This document shows, piece by piece, positions 1 through 10,617 of a DNA stretch of 64,000 bases (position 1 is its first letter; each line of letters starts with the position of its first letter). The stretch is from Serilophus lunatus (Eukaryota > Chordata > Aves > Passeriformes > Eurylaimidae). The position numbers and the translations under genes are program-made. The DNA is taken from the NCBI GenBank assembly GCA_013399895.1, contig VXBA01004859.1, positions 1,694,496 to 1,758,495 on the forward strand, written 5' to 3'. The notes under the pieces are model-generated. The model worked only from the letters and a program-made list of their open reading frames with translations. It was not told the DNA's origin and ran no database searches.

Positions 1-148
1 GGGGAGAGGGGACACCCTGAGGGGAGCGGGGATCCCTGAGGGGAACAGGGGGCTCCTGAGGGGAGCGGGGACACCCCGAGGGGAGTGGGGACACCCTGAG
101 GGGAGCGGGGCGATCTGAGGGAATGGGGGGGGATCGTGGTCCGCTGAG
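1..148. repeat. G-rich ~20-bp minisatellite
   Basis: About six imperfect copies of a ~20-bp unit run head to tail from the window edge. The core is GGGGACACCCTGAGGGGAGC, and copies vary at the ACACC part (GATCC, GGCTCC, ACACCC). Runs of four or more G recur about every 10 bp, so the plus strand could form G-quadruplexes. The array probably continues left of the window. It lies about 0.85 kb upstream of the LYSMD4 start codon, in what should be the promoter or first-intron region of that gene. It could equally be a neutral tandem repeat. Confidence 0.8.
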
Positions 149-973
149 GGGCTCAGGACACCCCTGAAATGCCGAGGTCCCTGTGGGGGGAATTGTGGTA
201 GAACCTGTCGGTCCCCGGGCAGCAGCAGGGGCGGAGGTGCCCGTTCGGAGGCCGAGGTGTCCCCACGGCTCAGCTGTGCCCGGTGCCGATGAAATGCCTT
301 TCAATGGCCGTGGTTTCACCTGGAGAACTCATTGGGGGTAGATGGAGAATGTTCAGGGCAATGGGGTTTCGTGAGAATGTGGGGTTTTTTTCCCTGTGCC
401 AGACCCTGACAACGAATTGTTTGTGGAGCTGAAGGGTGATGGGGTGGAAACAAAAATACTAACTTTCAGCTGTAGGCTGAGCAGTAATTACAGTGCTCAG
501 GCAGCTTCTTGGCATTCGGGTTGACTTGTAGCTTGAGCTGCCCTTATTTTTAAAAAAACAGTGCATTTCCAAGGAATTTAATTATGTATTTTTAAAGTGT
601 TGGACTTACGGAAAAGTGACTTAAAGGATAGTTTTGTTCAGCTTTTAATGTCTGTTGGTAGATCTGATGTGGTTCCTTCGATTTTATTTTTTTTTGCTAT
701 AATTAAAGACACTTTGCTCGAGAGACTAAAAATACAGAAAGTGGCGTTTATGAGTTGGTTTGTCCGCACGGAGACACACAAAAGGGGTTGGGAAATAATC
801 CACCCATTGCTGCAGTTTGTGCAGGTAACTTTTCCGATGCTGTTGTTGGATGGGCACTTTCACACCCCGGCTAAAGGAAAGCTCCGTGTGTCCACGTGTG
901 CAGCTGCTGTGGGCTCTGTGCATTCCCTCACAACTCAAACGAGGATGTTAAAAATGCCTGGCTGTTGTTCCAG
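149..973 (+). other. LYSMD4: LYSMD4 5' flank, noncoding exon or first intron
   Basis: No coding exon is visible here. The first 250 bp are GC-rich with scattered CpG, and the rest is AT-rich. A splice acceptor (GTTGTTCCAG) ends at 973, 15 bp before the LYSMD4 ATG, so a noncoding first exon probably lies in this stretch or left of the window. I could not choose a donor with confidence. An open frame at 597-992 has no resemblance to a known protein and starts at a non-ATG codon. Confidence 0.5.
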
Positions 974-988
974 GGGCCGCCGTAAAAG

Positions 989-1255
989 ATGAGGCTGAAC
1001 GAGAGCCGGACGAGATCCTTCCAGGCTCCCGTCACGGTGCACAACTACCCGGGCAGGCAGGTGTACGTGTTCCCCGATGGCCGATCCGAGTCCGAGGAGG
1101 AGGAAGAGGAGGAGCTCAACGTGATGGAATTGCGGCCCAGGGGGAAGGAGCAGCAGCGAGGCAGCTCCTGCCGGGTCGGGGACGTGGTGCTTCTGGAACG
1201 GGAGATCACGGAGGGGGATAACCTGAACAAGCTGGCCCTGCAGTACGGCTGCAAA
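989..1255 (+). CDS. LYSMD4: LYSMD4 coding exon 1 (residues 1-89)
   Basis: This exon begins after an acceptor at 973 and ends with AAA at a strong GTAAGA donor at 1256. It carries the start codon, the polyglutamate stretch and the first half of the LysM domain, ending LNKLALQYGCK. The domain is split by the intron in phase 0. The open frame runs on into the intron to 1303, but that extension (RAASGRGEV...) is intronic. Confidence 0.93.
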
Positions 1256-4200
1256 GTAAGAGCCGCCTCTGGGCGGGGGGAGGTGTCTGTTTTTGTGGGG
1301 TGACCTCCAGAGCGCTTGGAAGGGCTGCTCTTGGCTGAGAGTTTTGACACTGAAAAGTTTCGACCCGCTGATGGTCAATATCTGGGTAAAACAGGAGTAA
1401 GGCAAAAAAACCCCAAACAGACACAAAAAAAGGAGTTGTTCAGCCAACAGCCAAGGAAGAGTCTGTCACCTCACACCCTGCCTGACCTGCTTTCCTGTTT
1501 GAGTGACTAAGTGCAGGTTGTATTATGTTATTTAAGTGAGGGCAAACATCAGAAGCTGAGCTCACAAAGGAGGGTCAGGGCTCTGCTCTCCAGGAACACT
1601 GGAGCTTTTGAAGCAAATGGAGCTGTACAAAGAATCACCACTGCAATGGGCCTGGTTTGGGGTGGGATTTTGGTTTGGTTTTGGAAGGTGTTGGAAGGAA
1701 GGTCTGAGTGTAACAGTGGAGTTGGAGAGGTGCCAGAGTTCAGGTCCCAGAGCCCAGTTTATGAGGTTGGCCTGTTTGCTGTCCTGCCCAGTCAGGGTGA
1801 GGTTCAGCTGCCTGTGGGCAGGCTGAGTTATCCCTGAGTTGGAACACTCTCACAACATCTTTTCTTTGTTCCAAAGCAGAGTATTTCATAGCAAAACTGT
1901 TGAAAAGTTGAATTACCTGGTCTGAACATTAGAAGCCCCCCGCCACTGTCTAGCAGCTGGAGCTGTATTTTTAGAGCCTCCTTTATCTGCGGGCTGGACT
2001 GTGATTAAAAAGTTCCATGGTGCAAACAATGGGACAGTGACATGGAGCAGTCAGTCTTGCTTAACCACACAGCAGCTGTGAGGTGCAGCTGAAGCAAGAG
2101 AGCTTAGAGGGATTGCAGCAACTCCTCCCCTCCCATTCCCTTAGAAACAAACACAGAACAGGCAGCCTTGTAGGTTCTGCTGACGAGCCTGATGTGTGTG
2201 AAGTGGGGCTGGAAGGGGTTGAACAGGCCTTGACTGGCACCAGGAGAGCCTGAGAAGGCAGAGCTGCAGCTTTGGGCAGGATCACAGCAGTTTGGTGAAC
2301 TCAGAGGAGCAAGAATGTGCACAGCTCTTTGGTTTGTGGTGTGAGAAATGCTGCTGTGGCCTCTGGCACTGTGACTCAGGGGACTCAGTCCTGTCCCTGC
2401 TGTGTCCTGTGCCTCTGCTGCCAGAGCTGCTGGGCCTGTCCAGGAGGAAAGCAAGCTGGTGGAGAGGGACCAGCTAGTCAGTGTCCTCCCACAGGAAAAA
2501 ACCCTGTCCTGCTGCCTCCTTCCCTTCCAGAAAGGGCACTCCTGCCTTGTTGCAGTAAATTGAAGAGGTCCAGAAGTGCTGATTGTAGGAGATGTGTGTA
2601 TTTATCTGTTTACAGGCTGGCCTGGTCAGTTTTGTGTGTGTTTTGTTTTGTTTGCACAATTAAACAACTCCTAAAAGGCCACCAGGACAGTGGTGAGGAA
2701 TACATATATATTTGTCACCACAAATATATATGCAAATGTGTTTAAAAAATCCAGGGTGAGCTTCCCTTTGAAATCAAGGAGAACTTGACAATCTGCCTGG
2801 GGGAGGGGATGTTAAGACAGTGCAACAAACAGCTGTGAGTGCCACAGATAACTTGGCAGAAATGGAAAGCACTTCAAAATCCTCATTTTTACTCCTGACC
2901 ATTTATAGTCCTGGCTTGCTTTTGGCATTGTTTTCAGCTGGGACAAGAGGAGCTCACTGCAGCCAAAAAGCGAGTACAGAAAATAAGCCCAAATGGCTTG
3001 TGCAGCCCAGTCTGTCCAATGCTTCCCATCAGCTTTGTTTGTTGTTTCTGTGTGAGTGCTGCTCCACTCTCTGTTTCTGGAGCCTTAGCACAGCACTGCA
3101 GTGTTTGATTGCAGACACCACGGGGGATATTTACTGTCCCAGTAATTTGTTTTCGTTGGAGCAAAACCAGAAAGTGAAGCAGCACCTCAGTTAGGAGGCT
3201 TTGGGTGAGATTGTTATTTCAACTAACAAATGGTGCAGGGTTTAAGTCCAGAGGTTATGCTGGGCAGGCTGTGAGGAGCCTGAACTAGCAAACCAGGATT
3301 CCTCTTGCCTCAGGGGCCCCAGATCAGGGCCTGGGTTAAATGTGCCATTTCCAGAGTTCTCAAGCTTTGCAGAGTAAGATTCAGGCACCCATCACGCCTC
3401 TACCTTTGAGCAGAGTGCTTAGGAAGTAAAGTGCCAGTTTCCTTGGCAGCCTGAGGAGTGTGAGTGTGCAGTGAATGCAGGTCATGCTGTAATTTCTGAA
3501 GGAGCAAAGCACAGACCCTGCTCTGTGTCTCTCCGGTGTCATGTACCAGAGGTGGTTCAGCTCTTTGTGTTGCCTTTCTCTTTGGTTTGGGGGTCTTGCT
3601 GTTTTGTCCTTTCACATCTCCTTGGCTGCTGTGGAGAGCTCCTCACACATTTTGGCATCCTAGTCCTTCTGACAGAAGGTTTAGGGCAGCTGAGAAGCTG
3701 CTGTGGAGGAATGGGGTGGATCCTGCAGGAGAGCAAAGGATTTTCATTCCTGTGTAGGAGAAGGTCACCTGCTGTCCAGGCTGTGACCTCGCTTTCAGAA
3801 CCAGTGTGCTCTGAAATCACTGCCTGAGCCAGGGGGGTTTTACCTGCTGGTGCTGACATTGTCCTTTCACCTTAAAACACTCGTGTGTGCAAGGCATGAA
3901 AACTGCCTTAGAAAGGAGCTGTTACAAAGACGCTTCTTGCCTTAACTTGGATTAGAAAGTGAAAGGAAGGTAAAGAAAGCAAAGAAAAATAGCATTTAGC
4001 AAAATACAGCAGATACAAGAGCACTAGAGGTGGTTATAGACTGGTTTTATCCTGCAGGACCTGGAGCCTCCCGGAACAGCTGAGGAATCTCTGTAACACA
4101 AACACCAAACCACTCACAACCAGGGCTTTTATCCTCTGACAGCTGCTCGTACCCTGGCTTGAACTGCTTCCTGCTCCAGCACCGGGTTGTCCTGCGCTAA

Positions 4201-4695
4201 TGTCAGTGTCCTGTTCGGGTTCTGCAGGTCGCGGACATCAAACGCGTCAACAACTTCATGCGGGAGCAGGACCTGTACGCCCTCAAGTCCATCAAGATCC
4301 CGGTGAAGGCGCACGGGCTGCTCACGGAGAGCAGCCGGGAGCTGCGGCCGCCGCCCGCCCGGCCCGGGCCGAGCCCCGAGGAGCCGCCGCAGCCCCAGGG
4401 CACGGGGGAGGGCCGACCCCTCAGCGACTTCTTCAGGGGCATCGACCGCAGCATCCAGGAAGCGGCGCGGGTGGAGGTGCAGCTGGAGCCCCCGCAGTGC
4501 GGGACAGCGCTGGAGAGGCCGCTGCCCGAGCCCGGGAACGGCGCGGACTGCGGGATCCAGTGGTGGAACGCCGTTTTTATAATGCTCCTGATAGGAATTG
4601 TCCTGCCCGTGTTTTATATAATCTATTTTAAAACACAAGGCCTGATGGCCCACAGCGCCAACAAAACAGCAGGGTCAAATGCTTCAATGACTTGA
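989..4695 (+). CDS. LYSMD4: LysM and putative peptidoglycan-binding domain-containing protein 4
   Basis: Two coding exons, 989-1255 and 4228-4695, join in frame (AAA|GTAAGA to TCTGCAG|GTC) and encode 244 aa. In order they give an acidic stretch (about residues 35-42, EEEEEE), a LPRGKE-like basic segment (about 48-53), one LysM domain (about 71-115, with LNKLALQYGCKVADIKRVNN and ALKSIKIPV), a proline-rich linker (about 129-150), and a single hydrophobic helix (about 201-223, WWNAVFIMLLIGIVLPVFY) with a short tail. This layout and the sequence around the LysM and membrane segment match vertebrate LYSMD4. The family is thought to be membrane anchored; its ligand and role in animals are not established. 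The human protein is near 296 aa as I recall, so this tail is shorter. The ATG has A at -3. It is convergent with MEF2A, as in other vertebrates. Confidence 0.95.
1256..4227 (+). other. LYSMD4: LYSMD4 intron
   Basis: The intron is 2972 bp, from GTAAGA to TCTGCAG. No coding exon is supported inside. The only notable structure is a perfect 12-bp inverted repeat at 2703-2732. Several long open frames in this region lack any recognisable protein pattern and are treated as chance. Confidence 0.85.
2703..2732. repeat. Perfect 12-bp inverted repeat, 6-nt loop
   Basis: CATATATATTTG is followed by TCACCA and then its exact reverse complement. It could form a hairpin in the LYSMD4 pre-mRNA or a small cruciform in DNA. 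No target-site duplication or mobile-element body was recognised around it. Confidence 0.85.
4228..4695 (+). CDS. LYSMD4: LYSMD4 coding exon 2 (residues 90-244)
   Basis: It follows a TCTGCAG acceptor and opens with GTC GCG GAC (VAD), completing the LysM domain. The exon is very GC-rich through the linker (PPPARPGPSPEEPPQPQG), then encodes a conserved GIDRSIQEA block, the DCGIQWWN motif just before the membrane helix, and a short tail with two N-glycosylation-type sequons (NKT, NAS). The stop is TGA at 4693-4695. Confidence 0.94.
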   Translation, partial: VADIKRVNNFMREQDLYALKSIKIPVKAHGLLTESSRELRPPPARPGPSPEEPPQPQGTGEGRPLSDFFRGIDRSIQEAARVEVQLEPPQCGTALERPLPEPGNGADCGIQWWNAVFIMLLIGIVLPVFYIIYFKTQGLMAHSANKTAGSNASMT

Positions 4696-6115
4696 TTGGA
4701 AGGGAAATCACCACAAAAATCATTTGTAGGAAACAAAGTCCTAAGGGGACGGGCAGCCCTCTAGAGCCTCTCCAGCAGGGGTGCCCATACACTTGTGACT
4801 GACTCAATTGCATCCAAGGGGATAGGACAATACAATTATGTTTATTTTTATAAGTAGTTGATGATACAATCCTGAACTTGACTGAAAGTGAGGTGATGTG
4901 ATTGTGATGGAAAGGTACAGATGCTTTGGTGCTTAGGAAGATCATGGAGCAGGGGGCGTAGGGGTTGGCAACTCTGTCAAGGGAAAGTATTTTGTAGCAA
5001 TTTACTCATCATGGTTGCTTCGGGTATTTCTTAATGCCGTGTTGAGAAGCAAATCTTTTGCTGCTGAGCTGGAGTCCAGTATTAACATGCTTGGAAAGTT
5101 GGGAGTTGTTTGCGTTTTAAGGAAACACTTTTTGCTGGAGTAAAAGGGGGGACTGTCTCTAATTTTTATCTCTTGCAGATGATGGTGGTTTTAACCCTAA
5201 GCTGGGTTCTGGGGCTCTCAGCTGGGTGTGCCAGGGCGTGAGGGCACTGGGTCACCCTCTGAGCTGCATTTATTGGGATGTGTCACCCCTGGGAAGGCTG
5301 AGCCCAGACCTCTGCCCCTGGATGAAACCCTTCAGAGAAGGATCCCGAGCTCCAGAGATGTCCGGGCAGGATCTGTGCTCAGCCAGAGCCAGGGCTGCAG
5401 GTGGGCAGAGCGTGTTGGAGGATGTCAGAGCAGGGGAGAGGAGCTGCACACTCTTCTCATGGGCTTGTTTGTTGGCTGGGGTGTCCAGTCAGTATTACTT
5501 GTTAAAAAAACTAATCCTGTCTCTAATGGTACATCTGACACCTGATGTCAGTCGTGGACTCCATGTCCTTCTGTGCAGGGTTCGTGGGAGCAAAGTCCTG
5601 AGTTGTGTGAGGGTGCGAAGTCCAGGGCACAGAAAGAAGGGTAAGGGCTCTGTGGGCTGGGGCTGAGCTGACTGGGAGTGCTCTGTGCATTACAGAACTG
5701 CTGAGGGTGTAGGAGGGCGAGGTGGGGCCTGGGGGCTGTTCCCCTCAGGCGGAGTCAGTAAACACTGCCTGCTGCAGGGGAGCACCAAGTGAGGCTTTGG
5801 GAGCTTTGCTGCAGAGGATTTGCCTCAGATTTGATTCTGGGCCTGCAGGCAGAGGTAAAGGCTTTCCTGGAACCAGTCACTAAGGGATTTCCACCCCACA
5901 CAAGCAGACCTGTACAATGCTAACCTGTGTGTCCTGCAGCTCTCAAAAAATGCTCAGGAAAGCCTGAGAGAGAACCTAATTTTGTAAATGAGGACTCTGA
6001 AGTATCTTATACTGAACAAAAACTTGTATTTTTCTTCTGTGAAGAGCTGTATCTCTTTGTTCTGGGAGGGGGGGGATTCTTACATTTTTAAATAAAGCCA
6101 CATCAGATAAAAGCA
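4696..6115 (+). other. LYSMD4: LYSMD4 3'UTR
   Basis: No AATAAA occurs on the plus strand between the stop codon and 6091, so the untranslated tail is probably about 1.4 kb, unless a variant signal is used earlier. Open frames in this stretch, such as 5226-5666, do not look like any protein. The end at 6115 is estimated from the poly(A) signal. Confidence 0.7.
6091..6096 (+). terminator. LYSMD4: LYSMD4 polyadenylation signal AATAAA
   Basis: A canonical AATAAA is followed within about 35 bp by a GT/T-rich stretch (TTGTGCTTTTTGTTTCC), as expected of a downstream element. A G-run (6065-6075) sits just upstream. Confidence 0.75.
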
Positions 6116-6552
6116 CAAGGGGCACAGCTTGTGCTTTTTGTTTCCACACTGGACTGTGCTGAGCAGCTGCCTTGGAAGGCTGGGCCTCCTGCAGCCTCCC
6201 AGCACCAACTGGAGGACCAGGAGTGGGAGCAGCACAAGGAACCGTGAGTGTCTGGAGGGGCGGGAGGATGGGCCTGTGCCCAGGCTTTGAGCTTGGTGAT
6301 GAGCTTCTTCTTGAGTGCGGTTACAAGAGGTGCGTATCCCAAAAAATCCATTGGTAGAGAAGCCTCATGGCTGCAGTTTAAAACCAAGACCTCAGGACTG
6401 ATCTGGGCACCTGGAGGGGGCACAGACAGGACCAGGGGCTCTGCAAACACGAGAGAGGCCGGAGTACACAGTAAAAGCCAGTATCTTTACTTTAGTGAAT
6501 GCAGGATACAAATATTTTACAACAACCTCTAGCAGTTTCTTAACCATTTGAT
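6116..6552. other. Tail-to-tail gap between LYSMD4 and MEF2A
   Basis: About 0.4 kb separates the predicted 3' ends of the two convergent genes. I see no gene or recognisable repeat in it. Confidence 0.6.
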
Positions 6553-9500
6553 AAAAAGTTCACTAGAATATTTATTGTATATTGAAGAAAAAACAACACA
6601 TTCAGGGAAAAAAAATTGAGATTAACTTATTTTTTTTCTTAAAAGATTCGTCTCAAGGATGGCAACAAAGTCCAGCTTGTGCCGCCAAACGGCTTATCAG
6701 CATTAAACCGTGAACAGCTTCTTTGTGAACTGTTGACTACAAACATTTACCAAATACATAAATCTCTTTTAAAAAAGCCATTTTAAATATAGCAAAGCAG
6801 TGTTCTCTTGCACAGCAAAGTGAAGAAAGGTTCTACTAAGATTTAAATGTTTACATTGGTTAAGTCTTTCTTTCACATTCGGATTTAACTTCTGCCCAGG
6901 ATCAATTGTTAGGAGTTGTTTCGTTCCTTATTTACTATGTATTTCTTGTGCGCACAGTAACTCGCAAGTTTCTGATGCATTAATTAGTGTCCTTGGAGGG
7001 GAAGGCAAGGCTAAAGCAGTTCTGACGAGTCCCTGACAACGTGGCATTTCCAAAACTATCGTGAGAGCTCGAGGATGGAGGTGATTTGTCACAACAGAGA
7101 TAAAAACCTTAAATCACTCAGACCTGACTGGGTTCAGCCCAGGATTGGATCCACTTGCACTTCAGTCAGCAGAGATAATTTAAAAAAGTACTTTTTTTTT
7201 TTTCACCTGTTGAAATATCTGTGCTATGTCATTTTATTTTTTTTATAAAACATTTTTACAATTTCTAAAAAAAGTATGTTCCAAAGCGAGTAACTTGTTA
7301 CTAAAAACCAGGATTCCCATTTCCTCGATGGCAGGAGGGCTGTGGAAGGACATTTCTGCCCGGGCTGGGGCAGCACAGGGCCACTCCCCAGCCCAGCTCT
7401 TTAGAACTGGCTCTTTATGTTATTTTTGTAATTCATTGGTGCACTTTCAATACAAACTCTAACCCTTGTGTAGCTTTGTCTTTAAGAAAACAGTAATAGT
7501 ACTGTTTAAAAACCTGCATAGAAATAAAGACAATTGAGATACAGTCAGCAAAGCCATCTGATAAGGCACACAAGAAAATAGACAGTAAATGTGAATGCAG
7601 AACTCCCACTCGGATGTACAGCAAAGTTCATACAGGTGCATAAATCATGGAACTCACATCACTGGTCAGAGCAGCAAAAGGCTCCGGGGGCTGGCAAGTG
7701 GGTTGGGCACACGGGGGCCACTGGGACGAGGCCCCTCTGCCTCCACACTCCTGTCAGATGGGACCAACCCAAAGGAATGGGAACCAGCTCCAAGGGACAC
7801 CCAGGGATGGGGCTGGACCTCCTGGTTACAGCATCAAAAACCCCACAGAGCCCCAGTGAAAATTCAATAAATATCAGGGCTCACCAGGAAGGCGTTTGGA
7901 TGATCCCACAGCACCAACCCTGCTCCCAGCCCAGGGGGCTTGGGGTCCCTCCCGATTTCTTGGAAGCAGCAGATTTTTCCCAAACCACTCGCCAACTCAC
8001 AAAACCTTTTGTGCTCCTCTGATATGTGTCATTTCCCTATCATGAGAAATTAGGTCAAGTTTCTCCACTGTTTTGTTTTTTTTTTCCTCCTCAGGAGAGG
8101 CAGCTTTAAAATGATGCCTTAAAATGTGTTGTAACAGATTTTTTATATTTATGCAGGATGAACTTAACACCGGATTTTTTTTTTTGCCACTTTGCTATTT
8201 ATATACATATATATAAAATGTATAATGAAGCTTAACCATACAGCACAGAGATTACAATTGAACGGCACACATTCACCACCAGTGAGGGGGCCAACCCCTT
8301 TATACACCCTCTGAAAAATCTGGATAATAATATTAATAATAATTAAAATCCAAAGAAAGTACAGTATATTTAACAAAATAGTAAATATTAAACAGTGAAT
8401 ACTCTACTTAATAAGGACCTCGCCTTGTTTCAAGTTGGCGTCAATCCACAAAAATATACTTTTTAATCTGGTGACCGTACAATACATAGGTACTTACACC
8501 AAAGGTGATAATATATTTAGGATGCTATATACACAAAGAGTTTGGCTCAAATTTAAATTTACATATAAGTGTTCATGGCTTATTTTTCCCCCAAGGTTCC
8601 GCCTGCAAGTTTTTCCTTTTCATCTTTGAAAGCAAAAACTAGAAAGTCAAAATAAGATAAAACTATACTCTACAAAAAAGCTACAACATACAGCTTTGGC
8701 TTATATAAATAATTCATAGCAGAATGTGTTCAAAAGTACTGTATATAACTTTATATATAGTCTTCAATTCATTAGGGTATTGTTTTCTTTAATATAAAAT
8801 ATACATGAGCTAAAATCCGTTTCTATATTTTTCAAAGGTATGAACGTAAAAACAAATTTGTCAAACATATTCCAATTATAACTTAATATATTAATTTTAT
8901 TTTGTTAATGTTCTATTTTCTAGGCTAATATTTTCTGAATATTTCATGCGAGTTCTCTATGTCTCTCTTTCACTCATTAAAAAAATCACTTCTTTGACCC
9001 AATACACTATTTTTTTTTTTTTGCACGTGCAAAACAAGGGTTTTTTGTTTGTTTTTTTTTTGTATTTCTTACAGCATCAGCCCTTCTCCATGCACCCTCT
9101 GCAATAGAGACCCATGCCAGGTTGGGTAATAAAAGGTCAGTTTATGTACAGTATTGCTTTCTTCTTCCTGCTTTTCTACTGCTCTGCTGCTACAAAGCAA
9201 TTATGTCTTAACTACGAGTAACCATGAGCTGACTAACACACAGGGACGGTACTACAGGCGAGCCCTCAGCGGCTGCGGAGGAGGAGACACTGCGGGGACA
9301 ACGCTCTGCCAGCGGGGCCGGGCCGGGGCTACACACAACTCCAGCTAAGTGCCAGACTAGATCAAACCTACGGGATTGTTCTCTTTACGTTTTTACCATG
9401 GGACATCTGCAGCTATACAAGAGTTTGTCGTTAAGTGCCTGATGATTGGTGTATGCTACACACACTAGCACATATATATGCATGTGGAGATATATATATG

Positions 9501-9611
9501 CACGTATGTATATACATATAAATATACTTATTCACGTCCTTATTTATAAATTTAGATATGTCAGGACAGTTCGTTTGGAGGACACCGGGCTGAGGGGGCG
9601 GCGCGTTGCGT
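6553..9611 (-). other. MEF2A: MEF2A 3'UTR
   Basis: This is AT-rich noncoding sequence directly after the MEF2A stop (TAA at 9614-9612 on the minus strand). It has long T runs, many TATATA tracts and an alternating purine-pyrimidine segment at about 9460-9535 that contains the 14-bp palindrome TATGTATATACATA. MEF2A has a long AU-rich 3'UTR in other vertebrates, so a ~3 kb tail is plausible. The 3' end is set by the signal at 6571. Confidence 0.75.
6571..6576 (-). terminator. MEF2A: Probable distal MEF2A polyadenylation signal
   Basis: TTTATT on the plus strand reads AATAAA on the minus strand. About 45-65 nt further along the minus strand is a GU-rich stretch (GGTTGTTGTAAAATATTTG), a fitting downstream element. 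Other AATAAA words on the minus strand at 7233-7238 and 8896-8901 could give shorter 3'UTRs. Confidence 0.6.
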
Positions 9612-9948
9612 TTATGTCACCCACGTGTCCATCCTCATCCGCTTCACCGAGGGGCTCTCCCTGTCCTCGGCGTTGGGCGGCCGCCCCAGCACGACGGGCG
9701 AGTGGAAGTCGCTGCGCGGATCCTCCCGGTCGCTGCCGTCGTAGGAGCTGCTGGAGCTGCTCAGGCTGTCGACCGGGGACCGCCCCAGCTCCTGCCGCGA
9801 CGGCGGCGGCGGCGGCTGCGGCTGCTGCGGCGGGAACCCCGAGGGAGTGACGCGGTCCCGGGGAGGGGAGATCGGTTCAGATTTGATGTTGATGTTTTGG
9901 TTGGTGTTAATGGACAAGTTTGAACCCTGAGATAGCTGGCTGCCAGTG
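9612..9948 (-). CDS. MEF2A: MEF2A last coding exon
   Basis: It follows a TCTCTCCCCAG acceptor, completes a split valine codon (GT|C) and encodes TGSQLSQGSN to the C-terminal MDTWVT, with stop TAA at 9614-9612. It contains the IKSEPISPP sumoylation/phosphorylation switch, a proline/glutamine tract (PPQQPQPPPPP), the conserved GRSPVDSL, the polyserine run, YDGSDRED and RESPSVKRMRMD. The exon is much richer in GC than the adjacent 3'UTR. Confidence 0.97.
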
Positions 9949-10583
9949 CTGGGGAGAGAAAAGCAGAAGGCGCAAATAAGGAAACACACACACAAAAAAA
10001 GGGAAAGTACCGATTCCCATGTCTGGGACCGCGGAGCCATGGGGCTCAGCACCCTCCAAACGAGCGCGTAAATAAAGGCACCTTACTGAGGAACAAATGC
10101 AGTAACTACGGGTCTGAGCCGCGTTTACAGAGGGTCAGAACGAACAGGAATATCTCCCATTGCCAAACGTTTCGGTTCACCCCCCCGGGTGACTCCTCGG
10201 TGAGAAGCTGGGCCTGAGGGACAGAGCGACAGCTGCAGCCCCGAGGTGACTAAAGGGACAAACCCCCCAGCGCTCCGCAGCACAAACACGAGGTGCAAAT
10301 GGGCTGGTGCTGAACATTCCCTGGTGCTGAGGATGCAGCTGCAGGAGGCAGAGCCCCCTCCGGTACTTACACAAGGGAGCTGAGGGCCGTGGGACCGAGA
10401 TGGTGCTGCTGCCAGGCAGACACCTGCCCCAGGGACAGCATTCCTGGGGAGTTAAATCCCTGCAGGGCAGACAGGTCTGCACTAGTCAAGGAGTAATCTA
10501 AGGGAAAAACAAACAAGAGAGTAATTCACAGATTTTTTATATATACATAAAAACATACATACAAATATAGGAAAATCTATGTG

Positions 10584-10617
<34 letters not shown>

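Noticed and set aside
597..992. 131-codon frame overlapping the LYSMD4 start
   Set aside because: It begins at GTG, runs across a splice acceptor and ends beside the LYSMD4 ATG; its translation matches no family. The LYSMD4 frame explains the region.
5226..5666. 146-codon frame after LYSMD4
   Set aside because: It lies wholly in the LYSMD4 3'UTR, before its only canonical poly(A) signal, and no protein similarity is recognisable.
10587..10615. Possible CRISPR-like or direct repeat array
   Set aside because: It is a simple AC dinucleotide repeat in a vertebrate intron, with no spacers.
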